Shown piece by piece: positions 15,778 through 24,979 of a stretch of 64,000 bases of DNA (positions are counted from its first letter, which is position 1; each line of letters opens with the position of its first letter). The notes under the pieces are model-generated. The model worked only from the letters and a program-made list of their open reading frames with translations. It was not told the origin of the DNA and searched no databases. Origin of the DNA: Mesorhizobium amorphae (GTDB taxonomy: Bacteria; Pseudomonadota; Alphaproteobacteria; Rhizobiales; Rhizobiaceae); contig NZ_JHQS01000007.1 of assembly GCF_014843845.1 (NCBI RefSeq), positions 265,286 through 329,285 of the forward strand, written 5' to 3'. The position numbers and the translations under genes were made by a program.

Positions 15778-17373
15778 TTAGCCTTGGATTGTCTGGGCCC
15801 CAACCAAGAGTCGTGACGTTTTGACTTTCTGACGTGACGTTTGCGTGCTTCGCCCGAGTTGCTGAAGGCCCGTCTCCAGGAGGTAAGGATTGAGGCGATA
15901 ACCCTTCCAGTTCGAGCTCTGGATGATGTCCTCTTCATCGAGCGCATACCCGGCCAGTGCCTCGAATTGCTGTTGCATTGATTGTCTAGCTCGCATGACG
16001 CGCTGGCGCAGATTTTCATCCAAGGTCTGGAGATCTTGGGCAAGGGCGCGGCTTGCAACGAAACCGTAATTTGATCGATCTACTCCGCTGTTGAGGTCAG
16101 CTCGGAATTGCAGTGCAAGTCGGAAGAAGAGCTCAAAGCCTCTTCCCTGCAGTTCCGGGCCGTCATCGAACAGTATGCGCCGGGCCTTGTCATCGACCGC
16201 AAATACAATGCGTCGCGATGCCAGCTGCGTGCTCTTGATTTGCTCGTCCGTCTTACGGGGCGATCGGCTTTGGCCCGGCCAACGATCCCGGACGGCCGTG
16301 CTTGAAACGGTGACCTTCGAGTATGCAGTTCTGAGCGGAGCATGTGCGAAGACCAGGTAATCGGCACCGTTCCTGTCAGACGCCAACTTCAGGTGCTCCC
16401 ACTCGCGCGCAGGGATCTCTGAAACCCGTTCATCTGCATCTAGAGCTCTTGCTGAAAATTCGCCCTGTCCCAGCGATTGCCAGAGCTCTTCGCGCGCGGC
16501 GCTGATCGACATCTTCTTGAGAGTCTCCAGTTCATCGGCGTTGGTAACCTCGGAGTCAGCCAGCTCGAGCAAGGTGAGGTTGAGAGGTGGAAGTGTAATT
16601 AGCTCTTCTCCGTCCACTTCGAACCGTTCTGAACCGAGATCGATGGTGCGGCGACACCTCACCCACCTCCAGCAATGGGAGCGATATTGATCCATGGCCG
16701 CTCGGGCACCCTCAGAGGTTCTCCAGACGATCCACGATACGGCCATGCATAGGGTCCACCGCGGCAATTTCACCGCGTCGAACTTCTCGGCCGGCGGGTT
16801 GGACTCAAAAGGCGAAAGACGCCACTGACGCGCGATCCGTTCAATCTCGGTCGATGGCAGGAGTCCATCCAACGCAAGCCCCAACAGATGATCAATGAGA
16901 GCCTGATGGGCTGGCGAAGGACTTGCATGCGGATCAGTCCTGCGTGCGACCTTCTCAGCCAACCAAGCCTCAAACTGAGTTCGCCTGACGAAAGGAGTTC
17001 GGCCAACCAAGCCGTCCCAGTAACCGCCATGGCCGGGCACAATCTTTTCGCTCAGGAAGGCGCGCTCGGGGAAATGCACCGAGGCCCACGAGTCTTGGGG
17101 GATTGCAAAATTCTCAAGCGCACCAGGCGGTCTTGTCAACGCGCCAAGTGAGCCGGTGGCGAACGCGTGTTTGACTTCAGCAAGCATTGAATCGGCCACA
17201 GTGGCCAGCGATGCTTTGCTGCGTTCTACGAGGCGCGGTGGGCTTTCGGCATATGTCACTTTATCGCGAAGCTCGGCCACGGGGTCATGGCCGGACCAAA
17301 GTCCCGAAACGAACGAATCATACGCGGCACAGAGCGAAATACAGCCTTCGGGAATTAGGTCCGGCATGGGCAA
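15778..17373 (-). CDS. Large hypothetical protein of the mobile element (531 aa)
   Basis: A 531-aa soluble protein of unrecognised family. Trp- and Arg-rich segments occur in the first half (RWTLCMAVSWIVWRTSEG, SHCWRWVRCRRTIDLG). The last 150 residues (FELFFRLALQFRADL, FVASRALAQDLQTLDENLRQ, IQSSNWKGYRLNPYLLE) look like a winged-helix or coiled DNA-binding tail. No catalytic motif is obvious. It is divergent from the recombinase module, and both are separated from it by only 137 bp. Its full length and consistent codon use make it a real gene. Confidence 0.7.
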   Translation of the reverse strand: MPMPDLIPEGCISLCAAYDSFVSGLWSGHDPVAELRDKVTYAESPPRLVERSKASLATVADSMLAEVKHAFATGSLGALTRPPGALENFAIPQDSWASVHFPERAFLSEKIVPGHGGYWDGLVGRTPFVRRTQFEAWLAEKVARRTDPHASPSPAHQALIDHLLGLALDGLLPSTEIERIARQWRLSPFESNPPAEKFDAVKLPRWTLCMAVSWIVWRTSEGARAAMDQYRSHCWRWVRCRRTIDLGSERFEVDGEELITLPPLNLTLLELADSEVTNADELETLKKMSISAAREELWQSLGQGEFSARALDADERVSEIPAREWEHLKLASDRNGADYLVFAHAPLRTAYSKVTVSSTAVRDRWPGQSRSPRKTDEQIKSTQLASRRIVFAVDDKARRILFDDGPELQGRGFELFFRLALQFRADLNSGVDRSNYGFVASRALAQDLQTLDENLRQRVMRARQSMQQQFEALAGYALDEEDIIQSSNWKGYRLNPYLLETGLQQLGRSTQTSRQKVKTSRLLVGAQTIQG

Positions 17374-17510
17374 AGGAATGGGTGAGAGCGTTCGCAGTAG
17401 TGCGCATGGTCACAGTTATTTTCGCGCCTTTCCACGGCAATTCGCGGGGTGCTGGAGCGGTTCGTTTTGACGGTTAAATCTTGCTCACCAAGAACAACCG
17501 GAATCGAACG

Positions 17511-17720
17511 ATGTCCCCGGGTCCAAATCCTCTGCTGCCCGATCGTATGGTGGCGCAAGAGCGCCTTGCCGAGGTCGCGGAAATCCTCGCGGCGGGCCTC
17601 ATGCGTCTTAGGGCGCGGCAGTCAAGCAGACTATCTGGCGGCCGGGAGAATAGTTACGTGGACTTCACCGCCATCCAGAGCGGTCGTGCCGTCGAAACCT
17701 TTGCGACGGAGAATGCTTAA
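17511..17720 (+). CDS. Small hypothetical protein upstream of the DUF2924 gene
   Basis: A 69-aa protein beginning MSPGPNPLLPDRMVAQERLA, with a helix EVAEILAAGLMRLRARQSS and the tail SGGRENSYVDFTAIQSGRAV. It overlaps the DUF2924 start codon by one base (TAATG), so it is translated with the recombinase module. Short proteins of this kind commonly head the DUF2924 and recombinase cassette; its role is unknown. Confidence 0.7.
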   Translation: MSPGPNPLLPDRMVAQERLAEVAEILAAGLMRLRARQSSRLSGGRENSYVDFTAIQSGRAVETFATENA

Positions 17721-18160
17721 TGACCGACACAGTGCTGGCCCGCCTGGCCGAATTGAAGACGAAGGATATCGTCGCGCTAAAGTCCACGTGGCGTGACCTG
17801 TTTGCCGCGGAGCCGCCTCCTTACAACAGGAAATTCCTTGAGAGCCGGCTGGCATATCGCATCCAGGAGCTCGCCTATGGCGGGCTGAAGCCGGAGACCC
17901 TGAAGCGGCTGGCCGCGCTGGCCGGGGAGCTTGGGCCTCGCGGCTCGCGATCACCCAGCGAGAACAGGCCGATCGCCGGCACGCGGCTGATGCGGGAGTG
18001 GCAGGGCATCCAGCACACGGCGACGGTGCTCGCCGATGGCTTCGAATATGAGGGACGTCCCTACAAGTCGCTCTCGGCCATTGCCAGGACAATCACAGGC
18101 ACACGGTGGAATGGTTGGCTGTTCTTCGGCCTGCGCAGTCAGAAGGGAGCAAGCCGATGA
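17720..18160 (+). CDS. DUF2924 family protein
   Basis: A 146-aa DUF2924 protein with the family's conserved pieces LKSTWRDLFAAEPPPYNRKF, RLAYRIQELAYGGL, GTRLMREWQG and YKSLSAIARTITGTRWNGW followed by FFGL. The family is a constant companion of large serine recombinases in proteobacterial elements and is suspected to help DNA binding or recombination direction; no activity has been established to my knowledge. It overlaps the recombinase start by ATGA. Confidence 0.88.
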   Translation: MTDTVLARLAELKTKDIVALKSTWRDLFAAEPPPYNRKFLESRLAYRIQELAYGGLKPETLKRLAALAGELGPRGSRSPSENRPIAGTRLMREWQGIQHTATVLADGFEYEGRPYKSLSAIARTITGTRWNGWLFFGLRSQKGASR

Positions 18161-19488
18161 ATGCCGCTGCTCCCACCTCGAAGCCGATCGTGCGAAAGCT
18201 GCGCTGCGCGGTCTATACGCGAAAGTCGTCGGAGGAGGGGCTCGACATGGAGTTCAACTCGCTCGATGCCCAGCGCGAGGCTTGCGAGGCCTATGTGGCC
18301 AGTCAGCGTTCTGAGGGAGGGGTGCTGGTGCCTGACCACTACGACGATGGCGGCATCTCCGGCGCCACACTGGAGCGGCCCGGCCTGAAGCGGCTGCTGC
18401 GTGATGTAGATGCCGGTTTGGTCGATGTTGTTGTCGTCTACAAGATTGACCGGCTCTCGCGGGCGCTCACCGACTTTTCCCGGCTGGTCGAGCTGTTCGA
18501 GGCGAACAGCGTCACCTTCGTATCCATCACCCAGAGCTTCAACACGACGACCTCCATGGGCCGGCTGACGCTGAACATCCTGCTTTCCTTCGCCCAGTTC
18601 GAGCGCGAGGTCATCGGTGAGCGCATCAGGGACAAGTTCGCTGCATCGCGCAGGAAGGGCATGTGGATGGGTGGCAACGTGCCATTCGGCTACCGGGTCG
18701 AGAATCGGAAGCTCCTTATCCAAGATGAAGAGGCTGCCACTGTCCGCTCGATCTTCGAACGATTCCTGCAGGTAGGCTCCGCGACCATTTTGGCACGAAC
18801 CCTCAATGCGGAGGGCCTCAGGCGCAAGAATGGGAAGGCCTTCGACAAAGGTGTGCTCTACAAGCTACTCAGCAACCGGGTGTATATCGGCGACGCCGTC
18901 CACAAGGGCACAAGCTATCCCGGCGAGCACCAGCCGATCGTCTCACAAGATCTCTGGGACAATGTCCGCTCGATCATCGCCGAGCCACTGCGCAAGCGGG
19001 CAGGGCACTGCCGCAGGCAGACGCCGGCATTGCTCAGAGGCCTGATCTACGCACCCAACGGTTATGCCATGACCCCGGCACACACGCGCAAGAAGGGCCG
19101 GCTGTACAGGTACTACGTCACGACGAGCGTGCAAAAGCTCGGGCCGGAGACATGCTCGGTACGGCGCTTGCCTGCCGGCGAGATCGAGGATGCAGTCATC
19201 GATCAGGTCCGCGCCCTGCTGCGCTCCCCAGAAATGATTGTGAAGACTTGGGCGGCCGCGCGCGACACCAGCGACGAGATCAGCGAGACCGAGGTGCGCG
19301 ACGCACTGGTTCAGTTCGATAGCCTTTGGGAGGAACTCTTTCCCGCCGAGCAGGCGCGCATCATCCAGCTGCTGGTCGAGCGCATCGACGTCGATGTAGA
19401 CGGCATCACCATCCGCCTTCGCACCGAGGGCATAGCCAGTGTCATCGCCGAGCTTCGGCAACGACCCAATATGCAGAAGGCAGCATGA
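18157..19488 (+). CDS. Large serine recombinase (site-specific integrase)
   Basis: A 443-aa large serine recombinase. The catalytic domain has the nucleophile in AVYTRKSSEEGLDMEFNSLD, YKIDRLSRALTDF and the helix QFEREVIGERIRDKFAASRR. Then come the recombinase domain (VPFGYRVENRKLLIQDEEAA to KLLSNRVYIGDAVHKGT) and a zinc-ribbon-like region (LLRGLIYAPNGYAMTPAHTR), with C-terminal helices. It is probably the integrase of the element. The start at 18157 overlaps the DUF2924 stop, and its own stop overlaps the next start, so four genes form one coupled operon. Confidence 0.92.
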   Translation: MNAAAPTSKPIVRKLRCAVYTRKSSEEGLDMEFNSLDAQREACEAYVASQRSEGGVLVPDHYDDGGISGATLERPGLKRLLRDVDAGLVDVVVVYKIDRLSRALTDFSRLVELFEANSVTFVSITQSFNTTTSMGRLTLNILLSFAQFEREVIGERIRDKFAASRRKGMWMGGNVPFGYRVENRKLLIQDEEAATVRSIFERFLQVGSATILARTLNAEGLRRKNGKAFDKGVLYKLLSNRVYIGDAVHKGTSYPGEHQPIVSQDLWDNVRSIIAEPLRKRAGHCRRQTPALLRGLIYAPNGYAMTPAHTRKKGRLYRYYVTTSVQKLGPETCSVRRLPAGEIEDAVIDQVRALLRSPEMIVKTWAAARDTSDEISETEVRDALVQFDSLWEELFPAEQARIIQLLVERIDVDVDGITIRLRTEGIASVIAELRQRPNMQKAA

Positions 19489-19922
19489 TGAACAACGGCG
19501 AAATCAGCCGCGAAGGCAGTTTGCTGACGGTCTCCATCCCGATGGCCATTCGCAAGCGTGGCGGTCGCAAAGTTGTCGTGTCCCCGGCTGGAGCAGAGGC
19601 TTGGGCACCGTCGCGACCGCGCATCGACAACACGCTGCTGAGAGCCCTCGTCCAGGCGTTCCACTGGCAGCATAAGCTGGAATCAGGGCAACACGCGACG
19701 ATCAGCGAACTCGCTGAGGCATTGAAACTCGACCGATCGTTCGTCTCCCACATGCTTCGATTGACGCTCTTGGCGCCGGACCTGGTCGAGGCGGTCCTCG
19801 ACGGGCGACAGCCTCCGACGATGCAATTGCAGCTGGTGCGCGGGTTTCCCGTTGAGTGGGAGCGCCAACGAAATACCTGCTGGTTGGGAAGGTCCGGCTT
19901 TGGGGACCTTCATGGTCCATGA
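19485..19922 (+). CDS. HTH protein associated with serine recombinase
   Basis: A 145-aa protein with a clear HTH, HATISELAEALKLDRSFVSH followed by MLRLTLLAPDLVEAVLDGRQ, and the signature FPVEWERQR near the end. This family follows large serine recombinases in many rhizobial elements and may serve as a ParB/KorB-like DNA-binding partner. ATG 19485 overlaps the recombinase stop. After WERQR about 20 residues (NTCWLGRSGFGDLHG) look unlike the family, so the true C-terminus may have been altered by whatever lies beyond. Confidence 0.78.
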   Translation: MMNNGEISREGSLLTVSIPMAIRKRGGRKVVVSPAGAEAWAPSRPRIDNTLLRALVQAFHWQHKLESGQHATISELAEALKLDRSFVSHMLRLTLLAPDLVEAVLDGRQPPTMQLQLVRGFPVEWERQRNTCWLGRSGFGDLHGP

Positions 19923-20108
19923 TGTGAATGGCAGCAACGCGCCTCAACGCGGCCATTGCGCTGACGGCGCTCCAGATCCTGTAAGCAGTCATTGTTCATT
20001 GCCGCCCTTGGAGGCCGCTCCGCGAACTGACGCAAACGGGGCACCTAGAGGGTGGTCCCCGCACAGGAGTGCAGCCTGACAAGGCTTCCCCCAGCCCGAA
20101 GTTCACGT

Positions 20109-20180
20109 ATGCCCCGCTTTCTTGCCGTCTACACCATGAAGCCCGAAGACCTTGCCCGCTTTCGCAGCGACCATGAGTAG
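20109..20180 (+). pseudogene. Truncated N-terminus of a small host protein
   Basis: Twenty-three codons read MPRFLAVYTMKPEDLARFRS and then stop after three unrelated codons. The beginning looks like the start of YCII/ABM-sized proteins (MPRFLAVYTM...). It is probably a 5' scrap left at a recombination junction near the right edge of the mobile element. Confidence 0.4.
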
Positions 20181-20301
20181 GAACGGCTCAGCCCATACCA
20201 AGACGCAAGAATTTAGGTTACCTTTCTGGGACTGAGCTGTCGCGACTTATGGTCGGGTCGCATCATGTGGGAGACCTTTCTCCAATCTCAAAGCCGCTTC
20301 C

Positions 20302-22074
20302 ATGCGTCGATCGCTATTTCAGAAGTATTTTCTAGTCTTGTTCGCGGCGGCCATTTTTCCAATGGCTGCCGGTGGCATCAGCAACACGTGGTTCAGCTAT
20401 GTCGACCAGCGTGCGATCCTCAGTGCCCTGCTGCGGTCCGAGGCAACATCGGCGGCCGACAAAATTGAGAGCTTTCTTGACGGCATCAAGGTTCCGCTCG
20501 GCTCCGCGATCCCCCAGGGCGGGTCGACCAAGGCCAGCGTGAATCATCTTCGGCTCCTTGTCGTACGAGCGATGCACCAGGTCCCGGGAATTCTCAGCAT
20601 CAGTCTTGTTGACGGTACCGGCGCGGAGCGGCTGCACATCTCTCGCATTGGCTCAAACAGGACGGAAGGCGGGGCGGATCGCTCAGGCGATCCCGCTGTT
20701 GTGGGCGCCAGGACGGCGAAGGTCTGGTACGGCCCAGTCATTTATCGCCAGGGTTCCGAACCATCCATAACCATGGCGATGGCCAATTACGACGGTACAG
20801 GCGTCGTCAACTCGGTCATCGCCGAAATCAGTCTGAAGCCTATCTGGCTCATCGTTTCCGAAATCGGCGTGGGCCGCAGCGGCCGGGCATTTGTCGTCGA
20901 CCAGACCGGCCGCCTCATCGCTCACCCCTCGATCAGCAAAGTGATGCAGGGCGCCGACGAGAAAGCAGCGTTGGCCCTGCGCGGATTGCGGGATGCGATC
21001 GCCGCCGCGGGCGGCACTGCGATTGCAAGCCGCAACGCCGAGAATGAACGCGTTGTGACCGCTGACGCGCCGGTTACCGCGGCCGGCTGGACGGTATTTG
21101 TCGAGCAGTCGCAGGCAGAGGCTTTTGCACCCCTATACGCTTCATTGTGGCGGACCGGCGGGTTGTTGCTCCCCGCCACAGTCCTTGCGGCGGTACTCGC
21201 ATATTGGCTTGCCAGACGGATGAGCGGGCCCATCCGATTGCTGGAAGAAGGCGCCCTCAAGATTGGTGCCGGACAGTTCGATTACCGTATCAACATCGCT
21301 ACTGGAGACGAACTTGAGCGACTGGCTGCGCGGTTCAACCAAATGGCGCAGGAACTCGCCACATTGCGGGACCGAGCAGAGCGAATGACGCGGTTGAAGC
21401 GCTTTCTTGCACCACAGGTGGCTGAACTCGTGGAAGAGGCTGGCGACGAGAGAATGCTCGCCGGACAGCGCGCAGAAGTGGTCGCCGTTTTTTGCGACTT
21501 GCGTGGCTTTACCTCATTTTCGGCACACGCTGAGCCTGAGAACCTCATGCAGCTCTTGCGTGAGTACTATGAGGCGCTTGGCGTGATCATTACCCGATAT
21601 GAGGTAACGCTGACTAGTTTTTCGGCGGATGGATTGATGATCCTCGTCAACGCCCCGGTTCCACGTGAAGAGCCGGCGCTTCATGCCGTAAAAATGGCTG
21701 TCGACATGCAGGATTCCACACAAGAGCTCATATCTGGGTGGCGGCAGCGTGGTTATGAGATTGGCTTCGGCATGGGGCTCGCTATGGGGTGGGCAACGGT
21801 GGGTCGAATTGGCTATGAGGCCCGCGCTGACTACACCGCAATTGGCAATGTCGTGAACTTGGCATCGAGGCTGTGTTCGTCCGCTGAAGATGGACAAATC
21901 CTTATCGATTATTCCGCGGCGCGCCATTTGCCTAGCAACATGCCGATCGTTGACCTCGGTACTCGCCAGTTCAAAGGCCTCGAAGGGCACGTTCGCGTCT
22001 ACAATGTTGAAACGCAAGGGATCGAGCGGCCGAATTTAGATCCTGCTGCGTATGACGCCACGGCAAAGAGCTAG
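20302..22074 (+). CDS. Membrane-bound class III adenylate/guanylate cyclase (dCache-HAMP-cyclase)
   Basis: A 590-aa receptor cyclase making cyclic nucleotide in response to an external signal. The first membrane helix is at about residues 7-28, followed by a dCache-like periplasmic sensor up to about 285 (IGVGRSGRAFVVDQTGRLIA is typical), a second helix (LLLPATVLAAVLAYWLA), a HAMP linker and the cyclase domain from about 395. Catalytic features are the metal Asp in VFCDLRGFTSFS, the second Asp in SFSADGLMIL, and N-x3-R in AIGNVVNLASRLCS, so it should be active. No operon partner lies on its strand. Confidence 0.9.
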   Translation: MRRSLFQKYFLVLFAAAIFPMAAGGISNTWFSYVDQRAILSALLRSEATSAADKIESFLDGIKVPLGSAIPQGGSTKASVNHLRLLVVRAMHQVPGILSISLVDGTGAERLHISRIGSNRTEGGADRSGDPAVVGARTAKVWYGPVIYRQGSEPSITMAMANYDGTGVVNSVIAEISLKPIWLIVSEIGVGRSGRAFVVDQTGRLIAHPSISKVMQGADEKAALALRGLRDAIAAAGGTAIASRNAENERVVTADAPVTAAGWTVFVEQSQAEAFAPLYASLWRTGGLLLPATVLAAVLAYWLARRMSGPIRLLEEGALKIGAGQFDYRINIATGDELERLAARFNQMAQELATLRDRAERMTRLKRFLAPQVAELVEEAGDERMLAGQRAEVVAVFCDLRGFTSFSAHAEPENLMQLLREYYEALGVIITRYEVTLTSFSADGLMILVNAPVPREEPALHAVKMAVDMQDSTQELISGWRQRGYEIGFGMGLAMGWATVGRIGYEARADYTAIGNVVNLASRLCSSAEDGQILIDYSAARHLPSNMPIVDLGTRQFKGLEGHVRVYNVETQGIERPNLDPAAYDATAKS

Positions 22075-22183
22075 GCTCCTCTGACATCGACGTCCGCTAA
22101 CGTTCTTCCCTGCACCACAAGCGGACCTACTGCTCCCGGCCAAAACGCGACGTCCGAGTAGTGGCTTGGCGATGTCCGTAGTC

Positions 22184-22257
22184 GGCGCAAGCCGGACCTT
22201 AGCGCTCAGTTGTGGTCTTTTTTGACAGGCGAGCGAACCGCAAAACTGCCCGCAGCA
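22184..22257 (+). repeat. Direct repeat copy 1 (flanks the cyclase/ligand-binding pair)
   Basis: It starts GGCGCAAGCCGGACCT and ends GCGAACCGCAAAACTGCCCG then CAGCA. A near-identical copy, 7 bases longer, is at 25327-25407 in the same orientation. The two copies enclose about 3.1 kb. Confidence 0.75.
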
Positions 22258-22295
22258 ATCTGGGGGAACCTCCATCCTCCACCTTAGCACCGCGG

Positions 22296-23801
22296 TCATA
22301 CCTGCGTCGGCATGATCGCTATGCGATGGACTTCCATCATTTGGCCGATGCCCCTGAGGTTCTCGTAGTTGCGCGACACCGGACGTGATTGGACGATGTC
22401 AGCGACGCCCGGCACCTCCATCACCGCTGCACTGATGCAAACTTCGTTCACGTCGGCTAGGCCTTGCACTCGTGCCGCGATATTCACGTCGTGTCCGAAA
22501 TAGTCGATGCGGTCGTTTAGCGTCACTGCAATCGCCCGCCCCCTGTGGACACCAACCTTGAGGCCGAGTGGACGCGAAGCGGTCCGGTTGAATTGCGACA
22601 GTTCTTCGATCATCTCGATGGAGGCGCGGACGGCGTCCTGGGGGCGCTCGAAACCGGCCATGACCGCGTCGCCGATCGTCTTGACGATGGTGCCGGATCG
22701 TTCCCGAATGATTTTGTTCAGTATCTCGAAGTGCTGGCGAACAAGGAAATATGCGTTCACGTCGCCCGCGGCTTCATACAAGGGAGTCGACTGCTTTAGA
22801 TCGGTGAAAAGAAAAGTCACGTCGGAGACTTGAAGGCTCTCGCCTTCGTCCACAAGCTGCGCCTTGTAGAGTTCACTGAAGCTCGGGGTGAGCAGCAACC
22901 GCTTGCCGGTGAGAAGCGGTTCATACTCGACCAGATGAGGCTCGAAACCGAAGGGATACTGGACGAACCAGAAGCGACCGCGATCATCGGTCCGGTTCTC
23001 GATCTGGATCGTGTGCTTACCTGGACTGAGATCGGCTGTCTGCCGAAACGAGAATCTTCCGTCACCGAGAATCATGTCTCTTGGTGCTGTGGGCCGGTCA
23101 GGCAGGAGGAAGCGGCCCGACTCGAGCTGGACCGTTGTCCGTTGCGGATCCGCCGGCTCCCCGTCTGCGAAGAAGACCAGAAGGAGTTTGTGGCTCAGAT
23201 CCAGTACCTCGAAACGGCCTGCTGTGACGTCGAAGTCGAAGCTTCGGTCCTCGTGGGGCTCTATATCGGCGAAACCCCGCGAGAGCACGGCGACCAATTG
23301 CTGGTGCGTCATCCCATGCGGCGCGATGAAGCCCTTGGAAAAGTTGTAGCGGAGGTAAAAATCCTCGACAGACAGCACTTCGGGATGTCGGAACCTGATG
23401 TCCCGCACGCCGCTCGAGATCGTAAAGGTGACCTGAATGTAGTCGTCCAGCGCGACATCGTTGATCGCGTTGCAAAACGCGCACTGAAAGCGCGGATGGA
23501 CCTGGTCAAGTTCGCGAAAGCTCCCGGCGACTTGTGGGCAATATGCGCAGATGAGGAGCCAGTCCATCTCGAACAGGCCCACCTTGGCGGCACGCACGAA
23601 CAACTCTATTGCGTCCGCCTCGGAAAGGTCGACAGCGCTGCCGTATTGGATTGGGTTGACGCGAAAGAGATCATAATCATCGGCAGTGCGGATGAAGCGT
23701 TCGAGCTCCGGTAGAACGTTTGGTACCCAGTCTCTTGCCGATCTGAGTGCGCCGAGGCGCTCGCTCAGGACACTATCGTTCACCGGAGACAGGACACTCA
23801 T
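22296..23801 (-). CDS. Class III cyclase with DUF5939 N-terminal domain
   Basis: A soluble 501-aa cyclase. Residues about 1-310 match the DUF5939 layout and contain a four-Cys zinc-ribbon-like arrangement (ICAYCPQ near 88 and FQCAFCN near 109). The C-terminal cyclase domain (about 325-490) has the metal-binding Asp in VTFLFTDLKQSTPLY, the second Asp in IGDAVMAGFE and the N-x3-R pair in YFGHDVNIAARVQGLA, so catalysis is likely. The start at 23801 (MSVLSP) follows GGTAGGG. It is 26 bp downstream of the ligand-binding protein gene and is probably its output partner. Confidence 0.88.
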   Translation of the reverse strand: MSVLSPVNDSVLSERLGALRSARDWVPNVLPELERFIRTADDYDLFRVNPIQYGSAVDLSEADAIELFVRAAKVGLFEMDWLLICAYCPQVAGSFRELDQVHPRFQCAFCNAINDVALDDYIQVTFTISSGVRDIRFRHPEVLSVEDFYLRYNFSKGFIAPHGMTHQQLVAVLSRGFADIEPHEDRSFDFDVTAGRFEVLDLSHKLLLVFFADGEPADPQRTTVQLESGRFLLPDRPTAPRDMILGDGRFSFRQTADLSPGKHTIQIENRTDDRGRFWFVQYPFGFEPHLVEYEPLLTGKRLLLTPSFSELYKAQLVDEGESLQVSDVTFLFTDLKQSTPLYEAAGDVNAYFLVRQHFEILNKIIRERSGTIVKTIGDAVMAGFERPQDAVRASIEMIEELSQFNRTASRPLGLKVGVHRGRAIAVTLNDRIDYFGHDVNIAARVQGLADVNEVCISAAVMEVPGVADIVQSRPVSRNYENLRGIGQMMEVHRIAIMPTQV

Positions 23802-23827
23802 CTCATGCACCCTACCTGACGGACTGA

Positions 23828-24967
23828 CTACGCTATCGGCCCCCGGCCGAAATCCGCGGCGGACGGTACCATCGCCTCGTCCGGGTCGATGGCCCCCAGG
23901 CTCTCGACGATCTCGAAACGGCCGTTCTGCGCCTGGGCGATATACATGTTCATACGGACGTGGTGCTGGCCAGGAACCATTTCTGCGGGACCGCCCGGCC
24001 CTTCGACGATCCTTGCGTGATCGAGGGCTGCGATGACGTCCTCCTGGCGGAGCGAGTTGGCCTCGTTCACGGCCGCCGCCCAAAGCTTCATCCCTCTGTA
24101 GAGGCCCGAGCAAGCGCTGCCGCCCGTGAACTGCTCGTTGCCGCGATAGCGCTCGTCGTACGCGCGAAGCAGCGTCTTGCTGAAGGGATCGCTGACGTTC
24201 TGGTAGTAGTCGAGGCAGCCGTAGAGGCCTTCCACATGCGGCGGCGGCAGCAGGCCGAGCAGATTCTCGTCGAAATACGTGCAGATTAGCCGCCCGCCGC
24301 GGTTCTGGAAGCCAGCGTCATGGAGTTGCGCGAAAAATGGCACGACCCCAGGCGGAACGATGGTATTGAACACCACCTCCGCTCCGCTGGACATGATCCT
24401 CTCAACCGTTTCGCCGTATTCCATGTGATCGAGCGGATAGTATTCCTCGCCGACGATGCTGCCACCTTCGGCGTTGACGAGCTGGCGGACCCTCTCGTTC
24501 ATCACGTGCGGCCAGATGTAGTCTGCGGACGGGAGGTAGAATGTCTTGGCCCCGGTCTTGCGCATCAGCCAGGGAATGAGCGGGTCGAGCTGCTGCGCCG
24601 GCACTGGGCCGGTGCAGAAAATCAGTGGGTCGCATTCCTGGCCTTCGTATTGCTCGGGGTAGATGTAAAGCGTCCTGCCCTTCACGACGGCTGGGCCTTT
24701 GATGGCCTGCCGCGTGGAGCTGTAGATGCCGCCGAAGATCACATCCACCTTGTCCTGCGCCACAAGCTTGGCCGCCTTGGCCTCCGCGACAGTGTCGGTC
24801 GTTGCGCCGTCCTCGAGATAGAGCTCGATCTTCCGCCCCAGCAGTCCGCCGTCGGTGTTGATCTCGTCAACCACCATCCTTGCCACGTTGGCGTTGGCGC
24901 GGCCCATGAACGAAAGTGCTCCTGTCTCTTCCGCGATCATGCCGACTTTGATGGACGCTTGCGCCAT
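23828..24967 (-). CDS. Cytosolic ABC-type ligand-binding protein (AmiC/FmdD/UrtA-like)
   Basis: A 379-aa type I periplasmic-binding-fold protein of the amide/urea/branched-chain group, with IKVGMIAEETGALSFMGRAN, INTDGGLLGRKIELYLEDGA, the substrate region IFGGIYSSTRQAIKG and IYPEQYEGQECDPLIFCTG. It begins directly with the fold (MAQASIKVGMI) and has no signal peptide, unlike transporter components, and no permease or ATPase gene is nearby. AmiC of Pseudomonas is a precedent for a cytosolic amide sensor of this fold. AGAGG precedes ATG 24967. The next gene on this strand is a cyclase, so a ligand-sensing input is the likely role. Confidence 0.85.
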   Translation of the reverse strand: MAQASIKVGMIAEETGALSFMGRANANVARMVVDEINTDGGLLGRKIELYLEDGATTDTVAEAKAAKLVAQDKVDVIFGGIYSSTRQAIKGPAVVKGRTLYIYPEQYEGQECDPLIFCTGPVPAQQLDPLIPWLMRKTGAKTFYLPSADYIWPHVMNERVRQLVNAEGGSIVGEEYYPLDHMEYGETVERIMSSGAEVVFNTIVPPGVVPFFAQLHDAGFQNRGGRLICTYFDENLLGLLPPPHVEGLYGCLDYYQNVSDPFSKTLLRAYDERYRGNEQFTGGSACSGLYRGMKLWAAAVNEANSLRQEDVIAALDHARIVEGPGGPAEMVPGQHHVRMNMYIAQAQNGRFEIVESLGAIDPDEAMVPSAADFGRGPIA

Positions 24968-24979
24968 AGCAGATACCTC

